Source: Bacillota bacterium
Lineage (GTDB): Bacteria > Bacillota > Bacilli > Paenibacillales > NBRC-103111
DNA: 27,574 nucleotides
Assembly (NCBI GenBank): GCA_023393235.1
Contig: JAEWMH010000092.1
Coordinates: forward strand, 1 to 27,574
Direction: 5' to 3'
The position numbers and the translations under genes were made by a program. The notes under the pieces were generated by a model. The model worked only from the letters and a program-made list of their open reading frames with translations, was not told the origin of the DNA and did no database searches. Shown piece after piece: positions 14,792 through 22,426 of the stretch; the first letter of the stretch is position 1; each line of letters begins with the position of its first letter.

Positions 14792-16636
14792 GTGTGCGGA
14801 ATTACCGGATGGCTGAATTGGCAAAAAAACCTTACGCAATTTCCCGATGTGCTGGAGGCCATGACGGAGACGCTGGCTCCCCGGGGACCCGATGCTGCAG
14901 GCTCTTGGATCAACCGCTACTGTGCGCTGGGCCACAGGCGGCTTTCCGTCATGGACCCGGCGAATGGCGCGCAGCCTATGGTGCGGGTATTTGGCGAGGA
15001 CACGTATTCTATCGTATATAACGGCGAGCTGTATAATGCCCCCGAGCTCAAAAAAGAGCTGGAGGGGCGCGGCCATGTTTTCCGGACCACCTGCGATACG
15101 GAGGTGCTTCTGGTTGCCTTTATTGAATGGGGCCGGAGCTGTGTGGACCGGCTTAACGGGATTTTTGCCTTCGCCGTATGGAGCGACAAGGACGAGGCCC
15201 TGTATCTTGTGCGGGACCGGCTGGGCGTAAAGCCGCTGTTCTATTCCTACCGGGACGGGGAGCTGTTGTTCGGCTCCGAACCCAAGGCGATCCTGGCCCA
15301 TCCGGATTTCAAGGCGGAGGTGGATCAGGAGGGCATCTCCGAAATCTTCGCCATCGGCCCTGCCCGAACCCCCGGACACGGCGTGTACAAGGGAATGGCG
15401 GAGCTGAAGCCCGGTCATTGTATGGTCGTAGACCGGAACGGCCTTTCCATCCGGGCGTATTGGACGCTGGAAAGTAAACCCCACGAGGAGAATGTGGAGG
15501 AAACGGCGGAAAAAATCCGGGAGCTGCTCAAGGATACCCTGGAGCGCCAGCTCATCTCCGACGTGCCTGTCTGCACCCTGCTGTCCGGCGGCCTGGATTC
15601 CAGCGCCCTGACGGCACTGGCCTCCGCCTATTACACCTCCACCGGGCAAGGGGTGGTCCCCACCTATTCGGTGGACTACGTGGACAACGATAAAAACTTC
15701 AAATCCAGCGCCTTCCAGCCCAACGCCGACGCTCCCTGGATCAAGCGGATGAGCGAGCATCTGGGCACCATCCACCATGCAGTGGAATTCGATACCCCGG
15801 AGCTGGTAGAATCCTTGCGTGCCGCAGTCATTGCCCGGGATATGCCGGGCATGGCGGATGTGGACGGCTCGCTGCTCCTTTTCTGCCGCGAAATCAAAAA
15901 AGGCGCCACTGTGGCGATCTCCGGGGAAGCCGCAGACGAAATCTTCGGCGGATACCCCTGGTTTCACCGTCAGGACGCCTTGGAGGCGGATACCTTCCCT
16001 TGGGCGCTGAAGGTGAAGGATCGGACATCGGTGCTGTCCTCCGAAGCCGCAGCCTTCATTAATCCGGAGGTGTATGCGAAGAACCGGTACCAGCAGGCTT
16101 TGGCGGAGGTGCCCCATCTTCAGGGCGAGAACGAAAAACAACGCAGGATGCGGGAAATCTCCTACCTGAACGTAACCCGCTTTATGCCTACTCTCTTGGA
16201 CCGCAAGGACCGGATGAGCATGGCCAGCGGTCTGGAAGTGCGTGTTCCCTATTGCGACCACCGGCTGGTTCAGTATGTATGGAACATTCCCTGGGAAATC
16301 AAAACCGCCGGGGACCGGGAAAAGGGCATTCTGCGCAAAGCGCTGAAGGGCATTCTGCCCGACGACGTGCTGTTCCGCAAAAAGAGCCCCTACCCCAAAA
16401 CCCACAATCCCAACTATATGAACGCGGTCCGCACGGAGCTGCGGGAAATCCTCCACGACCCGTCCTCCCCGCTGCTGCCCCTGGTGAACGTGGCCGGGTT
16501 GAAGGAAATGACCAAACCCGACAGCCCCAGCTCGGACTTCCCCTGGTTCGGTCAGCTGATGACCGGTCCCCAGCTGTTCGCCTTCCTGATCCAGGCGGAT
16601 CATTGGCTGCGCACCTACAAGATTTCGGTGGTATAA
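14792..16636 (+). CDS. asnO: Asparagine synthase (glutamine-hydrolysing), AsnO type
   Basis: 614 aa, the length of B. subtilis AsnO. A GTG start (GGTGAGG five bases upstream) gives MCGITGW, so Cys2 becomes the N-terminal nucleophile of the glutaminase domain. That domain also shows RGPD (31-34) and YNGELYN (77-83). The synthetase domain has the PP-loop SGGLDSS at 265-271 and SGEAADEIFGGYPWFH further on. It converts aspartate, glutamine and ATP to asparagine and glutamate. Whole stretches such as DLPGMADVD, LLDRKDRMSM, EVRVP and ILRKAL-GILPDD match AsnO as I remember it. That protein is tied to sporulation in Bacillus (known for the family, not shown here). No T-box leader is visible in the 80 bp after the terminator. 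Confidence 0.96.
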   Translation: MCGITGWLNWQKNLTQFPDVLEAMTETLAPRGPDAAGSWINRYCALGHRRLSVMDPANGAQPMVRVFGEDTYSIVYNGELYNAPELKKELEGRGHVFRTTCDTEVLLVAFIEWGRSCVDRLNGIFAFAVWSDKDEALYLVRDRLGVKPLFYSYRDGELLFGSEPKAILAHPDFKAEVDQEGISEIFAIGPARTPGHGVYKGMAELKPGHCMVVDRNGLSIRAYWTLESKPHEENVEETAEKIRELLKDTLERQLISDVPVCTLLSGGLDSSALTALASAYYTSTGQGVVPTYSVDYVDNDKNFKSSAFQPNADAPWIKRMSEHLGTIHHAVEFDTPELVESLRAAVIARDMPGMADVDGSLLLFCREIKKGATVAISGEAADEIFGGYPWFHRQDALEADTFPWALKVKDRTSVLSSEAAAFINPEVYAKNRYQQALAEVPHLQGENEKQRRMREISYLNVTRFMPTLLDRKDRMSMASGLEVRVPYCDHRLVQYVWNIPWEIKTAGDREKGILRKALKGILPDDVLFRKKSPYPKTHNPNYMNAVRTELREILHDPSSPLLPLVNVAGLKEMTKPDSPSSDFPWFGQLMTGPQLFAFLIQADHWLRTYKISVV

Positions 16637-16711
16637 AAGGCAGCCCATTTCGAGACACGCACTACCTGTGGCATGAACCGGTGGCGGTGCGTGGTATGAT
16701 AGCGGACGACA

Positions 16712-16876
16712 AATGTCCGCTATTCGAAATCCCGGGCTCATTTCGAGTAAATAACGACGTAAAATGTCTGCTATCCCATCAAAATGAAGCCCAAAAGCAG
16801 CCAAATTGCGAAATAGCAGACATTGTTTGCCGCTTACATGTACCATTTATTGCCGTGGAGCCAAATAGCAGACATT
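16712..16876. repeat. Repeat cluster III: two direct and two inverted copies of an AATGTCTGCTAT element
   Basis: Forward cores AATGTC(C/T)GCTAT are at 16712-16723 and 16763-16774 (51 nt apart). Inverted cores ATAGCAGACATT are at 16813-16824 and 16865-16876 (52 nt apart). The inverted pair is conserved over about 29 nt (AAATAGCAGACATTG, TTTG, CGCTTACAT). The cluster fills much of the 415-bp gap 16637-17051. Between asnO and the cluster a 7-bp inverted repeat, CACGCAC (16656-16662)/GTGCGTG (16687-16693), has no T-run. Confidence 0.82.
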
Positions 16877-16894
16877 GTTTGTCGCTTACATCCT

Positions 16895-16999
16895 GGAGGC
16901 CTTTTGTTTTAGCTTCTGGAGATCTCCGGTTTATATGGTACACGCTGGAGACTCCCCTGATACAGGCAGGAGACCTCCCGTTACGCACTGGAGGCCTCC
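16895..16999. repeat. Array of GGAGnnCTCC palindromes
   Basis: GGAG-containing palindromes or near-palindromes begin at 16895 (GGAGGCCTTT), 16918 (GGAGATCTCC), 16947 (GGAGACTCCC), 16969 (GGAGACCTCC) and 16990 (GGAGGCCTCC), 21-29 nt apart. The array abuts cluster III and ends 53 bases from the 3' end of rdgB. It has no coding support. Confidence 0.65.
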
Positions 17000-17051
17000 C
17001 GAATCAGTCCCCGGATTTCCTTGTCCCCGTGGGACCCGTAATATCGAATAA

Positions 17052-17684
17052 TTAATAAACGAGTTCGATCAGCTGCCGGAGCGCCTTGCCCCGGTGGCTG
17101 ATTTTGTTTTTCTCCTCGACGGTGAGCTCCGCCATGGTTTTGCCGTATTCCGGCAAATAAAAGTACGGGTCGTACCCGAAGCCGTTGTGGCCTCGGGCTT
17201 CCCCGAGAATATAGCCGGGACAGCGGCCCTCGAAGCGGGCATGCTGCTTGCGTGCGGGATCGGCCAGTACGATGCAGCACACGAAGTCGGCAGCGCTCCA
17301 GACCGGCGGATGCCCCACGGGCAGCTTGTCGGAGGGGAATGTCAGCTTCTGCGACAGCTCCCGCAGCAGCTTGGCGTTGTTGTCGGCATCATTGGCCTCT
17401 TCTCCGGCATACCGGGCGGAGTATACCCCCGGCTGCCCGCCCAGCGCCTCCACCTCCAGACCGGAGTCATCAGCGATTACCGGCACCTGCAGGAGATCGG
17501 CCACATAGTGGGCCTTGATCAAAGCATTTTCATAAAAGGTGCTGCCCGTTTCCTCAATCTCGGGAATCCCCTCATAATCGTCCAGGCTGTGGATCTGGAA
17601 GCCTCTCTTGGCAAACAGCTCCTCCATCTCCTTGACCTTGCCTTTGTTGCGGGTGGCGATCACCACCACCTGTTGTTTGTTCAT
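17052..17684 (-). CDS. rdgB: XTP/dITP diphosphatase (HAM1/RdgB family)
   Basis: 210 aa. It hydrolyses non-canonical purine triphosphates (XTP, dITP, ITP) to monophosphates, cleaning the nucleotide pool. The N-terminal VVIATRNKGKVKEM is the substrate-binding SxNxxK-like motif in its ATxNKGK form. FYENALIKA, the metal site DDSGLEVEALGGQPGVYSAR, FGYDPYF and the final SHRGKALRQL are all present. Mid-protein there is a somewhat longer segment (SDKLPVGHPPVWSAAD) than in short homologues. It starts six bases after the rph stop codon, in one operon, as in other Bacilli. Confidence 0.96.
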   Translation of the reverse strand: MNKQQVVVIATRNKGKVKEMEELFAKRGFQIHSLDDYEGIPEIEETGSTFYENALIKAHYVADLLQVPVIADDSGLEVEALGGQPGVYSARYAGEEANDADNNAKLLRELSQKLTFPSDKLPVGHPPVWSAADFVCCIVLADPARKQHARFEGRCPGYILGEARGHNGFGYDPYFYLPEYGKTMAELTVEEKNKISHRGKALRQLIELVY

Positions 17685-17690
17685 GGGACC

Positions 17691-18443
17691 TTAACACCTC
17701 GCTTTATCTGATCCGATGAGCTCCGCTACCGGGCCCAACGCTTCCTTCTGCAGCTCGATCATCCGGTTAACGCCCAGCTCGCCCAGACCCAAGAGACGGT
17801 CCAGCTCCTCTCGGGAGAAGGGAGCCTCCTCGCCGGTGCCCTGCAGCTCCACGAACTTGCCGGAGCCGGTCATCACCACGTTCATGTCCACCTTAGCCGA
17901 GGAATCCTCCTCATACTTCAGGTCGAGCATAGGCACACCTGCCACCACACCCACACTGACGGAAGCGAGGAAATCCCGGACCGGGAATACAGCCAAAGGC
18001 TTTTCCTTACAAAGCTTGTGAATGGCCAGGGTCATCGCCACAAAAGCACCCGTGATAGAGGTGGTTCTGGTGCCCCCGTCGGCCTGAATCACATCGCAGT
18101 CCAGGGTAATGGTGCGCTCCCCCAGCTTCTCCAGGTCTACCACAGAGCGCAAGGCGCGTCCGATGAGACGCTGGATTTCCATGGTGCGTCCGGAAAGTTT
18201 GCCCTTCACCGACTCCCGCTGGTTACGGGTTTGGGTTGCCCGCGGCAGCATGGCATATTCCGCTGTGATCCAGCCCTTTCCCTGCCCCTTCATAAAAGGC
18301 GGCACCCGCTCCTCGAGAGTTGCGGTGCACAACACCTTGGTATCCCCGACTTCAATCCATACGGAGCCCTCCGCATGTTTGCTGTAAGGGGTAATAATCT
18401 TCACCGGGCGGAGCTCGTCTTGTTGTCTTCCGTCTATGCGCAT
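17691..18443 (-). CDS. rph: Ribonuclease PH
   Basis: 250 aa from ATG 18443, with AGGAGG nine bases upstream. Further upstream in-frame starts would add a non-conserved leader. The enzyme removes nucleotides 3' of the tRNA CCA end by phosphorolysis. Conserved features: MRIDGRQQDELRPVKI at the start, PRATQTRNQRES (phosphate-binding arginines), GRTMEIQRLIGRALRSVVD, DCDVIQADGGTRTTSITGA and the metal/phosphate region DLKYEEDSSA..DMNVVMT. The length is close to B. subtilis Rph (245). It is first in the rph-rdgB operon. Confidence 0.97.
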   Translation of the reverse strand: MRIDGRQQDELRPVKIITPYSKHAEGSVWIEVGDTKVLCTATLEERVPPFMKGQGKGWITAEYAMLPRATQTRNQRESVKGKLSGRTMEIQRLIGRALRSVVDLEKLGERTITLDCDVIQADGGTRTTSITGAFVAMTLAIHKLCKEKPLAVFPVRDFLASVSVGVVAGVPMLDLKYEEDSSAKVDMNVVMTGSGKFVELQGTGEEAPFSREELDRLLGLGELGVNRMIELQKEALGPVAELIGSDKARC

Positions 18444-18474
18444 TCGTATATGCCTCCTGTAATGGCGTTGCCTT

Positions 18475-18503
18475 ATTATGTCCAGCATACGCGTAATTGC
18501 CAA
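18475..18503 (-). promoter_or_regulatory. Promoter of rph-rdgB
   Basis: The minus strand has TTGGCA (18503-18498), exactly 17 nt, then CATAAT (18480-18475), 31 bases before the rph start codon. The remaining divergent gap up to 18688 shows nothing else I can name. Confidence 0.68.
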
Positions 18504-18688
18504 TTGCTGTATCGCCAAACACAAGTATACCTCATTTTAACAAAGCTTACGCTCCCTTGCACCCTAGGATTACGGGCTCTTTACCACTTTGGGGGTTCCA
18601 ATGAAACAGCCTCTCTTCATAAAAGACGTTTTTCAGTGGATAAAGTTGCTTCCCGCCCCACATTTCCCCAGCGGCAGTCAAAAGGTTA

Positions 18689-18717
18689 TTGGCAGGCAGG
18701 CCGTGCTCCGATATAAT
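18689..18717 (+). promoter_or_regulatory. Strong promoter of the tetR-flavoprotein operon
   Basis: TTGGCA (18689-18694), a 17-nt spacer and a perfect TATAAT (18712-18717). Transcription should start near 18724, inside the palindrome that follows. Confidence 0.78.
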
Positions 18718-18719
18718 GA

Positions 18720-18737
18720 GGCTAACAACTGTTAGCC
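18720..18737. promoter_or_regulatory. TetR operator for autoregulation
   Basis: GGCTAACA-AC-TGTTAGCC has perfect 8-bp arms around a 2-bp centre. It begins two bases after the -10 box and covers the start point, 19 bases before the TetR start codon. Position and symmetry fit repression by the TetR protein it precedes (inference). Confidence 0.72.
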
Positions 18738-18756
18738 AAAAGGAGCTGGGGTAAGG

Positions 18757-19389
18757 ATGAGCGGCACTAGGGAGCGGATTATTCTGGAAGCGCTGCGGCT
18801 GTTTGCGGTTAAGGGCTACGATGGTGTGTCGGTCCGGGACATTGCCGGAGCGGTAGGCGTCAAGGAAAGCTCCCTGTACAAGCATTTTGCGGGGAAGCAG
18901 GCTATTTTCGAAGGCATTATCGGCGAGTTTCCCAAACGGTATGAACAAATGACGGGGGAGCTGGGTATCGGCCAAACCGATCCCGCACAGCTGGCGCTGC
19001 ATTATGCGGCTATGCCAGAGGAGGCGCTGCTTACGTTAGGGGAGCGGCTGTTTCTTTTCTTTTCCCAGGATGAGTTTGCCGCCTTGGTGCGGAGAATGCT
19101 GACCATGGCCCAATATTCCCATCCCCTGGCCCGGGAGGTGTACCGGAGACTGTATCTGGAGGGCGCTATCGAGTTTCAAACCGAATTGTTCCGGCACATG
19201 ATCGGGCTGGGTGTATTTATTGAAGCGGATCCGGGAAGTATGGCGGCCCAGTTCTATGCCCCGATATGGTTATTGCTGGGCTGGTCCGATCTCCAGACCG
19301 GGGGCGGGGAGCAGGCGCTGGAGGCCCTGCGGAGCCATATCCGCCAGTTTAGTGCGGTGTATGCCAAAGGGAAGGGGGCGTTAGGATGA
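18757..19389 (+). CDS. TetR-family repressor, probably autoregulating
   Basis: 210 aa. The N-terminal domain is typical: TRERIILEALRLFAVKGYDG, then the helix-turn-helix VSVRDIAGAVGVKESSLYKHF and AGKQAIFEGI. The C-terminal domain has an aromatic/Leu-rich ligand pocket (LTLGERLFLFFSQDEFAALVRRM). GGAG lies about 11 bases before the ATG. The TGA overlaps the ATG of the next gene (ATGA), so the two proteins are translationally coupled. A perfect palindrome at the promoter (18720-18737) is the likely binding site. The inducer is unknown. The coupled flavoprotein suggests a quinone, electrophile or nitro compound. Confidence 0.93.
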   Translation: MSGTRERIILEALRLFAVKGYDGVSVRDIAGAVGVKESSLYKHFAGKQAIFEGIIGEFPKRYEQMTGELGIGQTDPAQLALHYAAMPEEALLTLGERLFLFFSQDEFAALVRRMLTMAQYSHPLAREVYRRLYLEGAIEFQTELFRHMIGLGVFIEADPGSMAAQFYAPIWLLLGWSDLQTGGGEQALEALRSHIRQFSAVYAKGKGALG

Positions 19390-20084
19390 AAGTCGCAATT
19401 GTGCACGGACAAATGCACCGCGGAAGCACCTACCATATTGCGCGGCTGGTTGCGGACCGGCTGGTTTCGCGGGAGGAGAATGTGGAGGAATTTTTCCTGC
19501 CGAAGGACGGACCCACCTTCTGTGTGGGCTGCTACAGCTGCTTCAACCGGGGCGAGGAGCATTGCGGCCATCATGAGCCTGTGCAGCGGATTGTGGAGGC
19601 GCTCCGGCGGGCCGATGTGATTATTCTGGATTCGCCTTGTTATGTATTCGGAGTAACCGGTCAAATGAAAACCTTCCTGGACCATATGGGCTACGCCTGG
19701 ATGTCCCACCGTCCCGATCCGCTGATGTTCCAAAAAACAGCCCTGGTTATCTCCACCGCTGCAGGAGCGGGCGCCCGTTCCGTCACCAAACAGCTCAAGC
19801 AGAATCTGTTCTATTGGGGAGTGCCCCGGATACTCCAGTATCCCTGCATTGTTGGGGCTTCCAGTTGGGCGGAGGTCAAGGAGGAAAAGAAGGCGGCCAT
19901 CGTGAAGGATACGGCCAAGCTTGCGGCGCGTCTTGCCCGGATGGCAGGCAACGTGAAGCCTGGCTTGAAAACCCGGTTTATGTTTACCGTTATGCGTTTG
20001 AACCAGAAGCGCAATGATTGGAACCCTTTGGACAAGGAGCATTGGGAACGGCAGGGCTGGCTGGGCAGGAAACGGCCTTGGTAG
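19386..20084 (+). CDS. NAD(P)H-dependent FMN reductase/flavodoxin-like protein with Isf-type cysteine motif
   Basis: 232 aa. A flavodoxin fold begins MKVAIVHGQMHRGSTYHIAR, with the FMN phosphate loop at H11-T15. A cysteine cluster, C46-x2-C49-x2-C52-x7-C60 (FCVGCYSC...EHCGHH), fits the compact CX2CX2CX4-7C motif known from iron-sulfur flavoproteins (Isf), so a 4Fe-4S cluster is possible. SPCYVFGVTGQMKTFLDHMGY near 83-103 is the second FMN loop. The C-terminal ~60 residues are basic (KTRFMFTVMRLNQKRND) and may be family-specific. The gene overlaps the TetR gene by four bases and is surely co-transcribed. Role: probable reductase of quinones or other small electrophiles. The cluster is predicted from spacing only. 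Confidence 0.88.
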   Translation: MKVAIVHGQMHRGSTYHIARLVADRLVSREENVEEFFLPKDGPTFCVGCYSCFNRGEEHCGHHEPVQRIVEALRRADVIILDSPCYVFGVTGQMKTFLDHMGYAWMSHRPDPLMFQKTALVISTAAGAGARSVTKQLKQNLFYWGVPRILQYPCIVGASSWAEVKEEKKAAIVKDTAKLAARLARMAGNVKPGLKTRFMFTVMRLNQKRNDWNPLDKEHWERQGWLGRKRPW

Positions 20085-20210
20085 GCTGAAGCGGGGGTCA
20101 TGTTCCGGATTATGTTGAATATACTGGAAGAATGGAGTTTTCTCTTATAGAATGAGGACATCTCCATTGATCCGGCAAACAGACAAATCCATGGCAAAGG
20201 ACTGATCCCA

Positions 20211-21860
20211 TTGTTGAAGATATCACATTCTGTGTTTGTCAATCAGGCAGGGTATCCGCTGAAAGGGCCCAAGGTGTTTAGCGCAGCGGAAGCAGGCGGG
20301 TTCGAACTGGTGGAAGCAGGGTCAGGGCAGGTGCTGTATGATGGGGCCATGTCTCCGCTGAAGGAAGACCGTCCCTCCGGGCTGGCCGTTGCCAAAGGGG
20401 ATTTTTCCGGGTTTGAAGCGGCCGGTCGTTTCTTCCTTCGGATGAAGGAGTCCGGCGCTATATCGACGGAGTTTGCCGTTGGGGAGCGCCCTTATGCCGC
20501 CTTGGAAAAGGCGCTGCTCAAGTGCTTTTACTTCCAGCGCTGCGGTATGGAGCTGACGGCGGAATATGCCGGGCCATGGTCCCATGGCGCCTGCCATCTG
20601 GCGGAGGCCCATGTGCACGGGAATCCGGAGGAGCGGTATCCCCAGGCCGGCGGCTGGCATGATGCGGGGGATTACGGGAAATACACCGTCGCCGCCGTGA
20701 AAGCGGTTGCGGACTTGCTGCTGGCTTATGAGCGGTTTCCCGGTGCATTCGCGGAGCCCGTGGGCATCCCCAACTCCGGGGGGCTGCCGGATGTGCTGGC
20801 AGAGGTGAAGTACGAGCTGGAATTTTTGCTGCTTATGCAGCGGCCGGACGGGGAGGTTTACCATAAGGTGACTACGGCGGAGTTTCCGCCCTATGACTGC
20901 ATGCCCGAGCTTGATGTGGCGGAGCTGATCTTCTCCCCGGTATCGGACACGGCCACCGCCTCTTTCGCTGCGGGTATGGCCCTTGCAGCACGGATTTACC
21001 GCGATGCAGAGCCGGAGCTTGCGGAACGTTGCGCGGAGGCGGCCAAGCGGGCATGGCGGAGCCTGCAGGGACGGCCTGCAGCCGAGGGCTTCCGCAATCC
21101 CCCCGGCATTATTACGGGGGAATACGGAGACAAAAGCAGTGACGACGAGCTGTATTGGGCGGCTGCGGAGCTGTTCCGGCTCACAGGCGAAGCGGAGTAT
21201 CTGCAGGCGGCGGAGATCAAGCTGGCTGCAGGCTGGGAGAGCTGGACAACCATTCGGGGCAACGCTCTCCTGTGCAGGCTGGGTTGGGCTTATACCGCGG
21301 GGTATGGCACGTTGAGTCTGCTGGATGCCGGACCCGGCCTGGTGCCGGAAGCTCTCCGCGCAAAGCTCCTTAGCGCCTGGATCGCGGAGGCGGAGGAGTA
21401 CGCGGAGCGCAGCGCCGCCGACGGCTTCGGCATTTCCCTGCTGCCGGAGGAGTATATCTGGGGCAGCAATATGCTGGTGCTGAACCGGGCCATGGTGCTG
21501 ATCACCGCCGAGGGGATGACCGGCGACAAGCGCTTCGGCCGGGCGGCGTTGGCCCACTGGGACTACCTCTTGGGACGCAATGTGCTGGGGTATTGTTATG
21601 TAACCGGCTTTGGCGCCAAGCAGGTGCTGTACCCCCATCACAGGCCCTCCGAAGGAGACGGCGTCGCCGAGCCGGTGCCAGGTATGGTGGCAGGCGGCCC
21701 CAATGTGCGCCTGCAGGACGAGACGGCTGTCGCCTTGCTGACCGGGGCCGCCCCCGCCGCCTGTTATGTGGACCATATGGAGAGTTATTCCACCAACGAA
21801 ATGACCATCTACTGGAACTCGCCGGCCGTGTTTGTGGCCGCGTACGCCGGCCGTATGTAG
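20211..21860 (+). CDS. Glycoside hydrolase family 9 enzyme, no signal peptide
   Basis: 549 aa. Residues 5-90 form the N-terminal Ig-like (CelD_N) domain (ISHSVFVNQAGYPLKGPKVF). The (alpha/alpha)6 catalytic domain follows, with the nucleophile/base region GGWHDAGDYGKY (D151, D154), HHRPS (476-480) and the proton donor E530 in STNEMTIYWNSP. GH9 enzymes cut beta-1,4-glucans or related beta-glycans by inversion. There is no signal peptide, dockerin or CBM, so it is probably a cytoplasmic exo-acting or oligosaccharide enzyme. A TTG start at 20211 has AAAGGA nine bases upstream, and no in-frame ATG lies nearby. The gene stands alone. Its upstream 126 bp holds no clear promoter, and no transporter adjoins it. 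Confidence 0.92.
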   Translation: MLKISHSVFVNQAGYPLKGPKVFSAAEAGGFELVEAGSGQVLYDGAMSPLKEDRPSGLAVAKGDFSGFEAAGRFFLRMKESGAISTEFAVGERPYAALEKALLKCFYFQRCGMELTAEYAGPWSHGACHLAEAHVHGNPEERYPQAGGWHDAGDYGKYTVAAVKAVADLLLAYERFPGAFAEPVGIPNSGGLPDVLAEVKYELEFLLLMQRPDGEVYHKVTTAEFPPYDCMPELDVAELIFSPVSDTATASFAAGMALAARIYRDAEPELAERCAEAAKRAWRSLQGRPAAEGFRNPPGIITGEYGDKSSDDELYWAAAELFRLTGEAEYLQAAEIKLAAGWESWTTIRGNALLCRLGWAYTAGYGTLSLLDAGPGLVPEALRAKLLSAWIAEAEEYAERSAADGFGISLLPEEYIWGSNMLVLNRAMVLITAEGMTGDKRFGRAALAHWDYLLGRNVLGYCYVTGFGAKQVLYPHHRPSEGDGVAEPVPGMVAGGPNVRLQDETAVALLTGAAPAACYVDHMESYSTNEMTIYWNSPAVFVAAYAGRM

Positions 21861-21891
21861 TGACGGCCCCCTGTCACGGTACAGGTCCAAA

Positions 21892-22066
21892 TGCAAACGT
21901 GCAGTTAAAATCCGCGGGCCAGCCGTGAATGCGGGGCCATCCTGCAAATATGCAGTTATTTGGGGCCGGTGGCGGGGAAATCCCCGTAAGGGGCCAAAAT
22001 AACTGCACTTTTGCAGGGAGAGGCGCCTTCAGCAGGCGGAAGCAGAACGTTAACTGCACTTTTGCA
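21892..22066. repeat. Repeat cluster IV: two direct and two inverted copies of the TGCAAA(A)GTGCAGTTA element
   Basis: Forward copies TGCAAACGTGCAGTTA and TGCAAATATGCAGTTA start at 21892 and 21943 (51 nt apart). Inverted copies TAACTGCACTTTTGCA are at 22000-22015 and 22051-22066 (51 nt apart). The core is the same as in cluster II, 11 kb away. A further dyad, GGGGAAATCCCC, lies at the centre (21974-21985). No gene is supported here. Confidence 0.85.
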
Positions 22067-22200
22067 TGGTGCGCAGCGGGTGCAGTCTGCTGCGGTCCGC
22101 TAGAATGCTGCCGTCCACGGGAATTGCTGCGTGTTGCTGCAAGTTGATGCAGTTGGCGTGCGCGCCCCGGTCGGCTATGCAGTACGCAAGGCGGCTGAGC

Positions 22201-22426
22201 CCGGTAGCAGACTGCTATAGTCCGTAAACAGTCCGCCGCCTGCCACCACCGGCTTATGGCCGGCTAGGCCGGACCCTTATGGTCCATCAGGGTCCCTAAT
22301 GTGTCCGGACCATCGTAGCCCAGGATGGTCTACTAGCGCCAGGTCCGCTGCGGCCTGCCGGAGGGACTGCACACGGCCGGGCACCCACCCGCCCGACTGA
22401 GGATAAGCCCGCCCTAGGTCCGGCTG
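22201..22426. other. GC-rich intergenic region with successive hairpins
   Basis: This very GC-rich stretch holds consecutive inverted repeats: GGACCC (22271-22276)/GGGTCC (22290-22295) and GACCATC (22308-22314)/GATGGTC (22324-22330), with several CCGG/GGCCGG dyads before them. It lies just past the 3' end of the minus-strand GT2 gene. No T-run, promoter or coding frame is convincing. Confidence 0.5.

Noticed and set aside
12480..16846. Very long antisense open frames opposite asnO (up to 758 codons) and opposite the GH13 gene (663 codons)
   Set aside because: They mirror well-identified genes in GC-rich DNA and have compositions rich in His, Gln, Gly and Arg typical of antisense frames. No family motifs or ribosome binding sites were found.
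7521..22066. The repeat clusters as CRISPR arrays
   Set aside because: Each has only two copies per orientation, copies face each other, interval lengths are near 30 nt but copies are imperfect, and there is no cas gene or leader.
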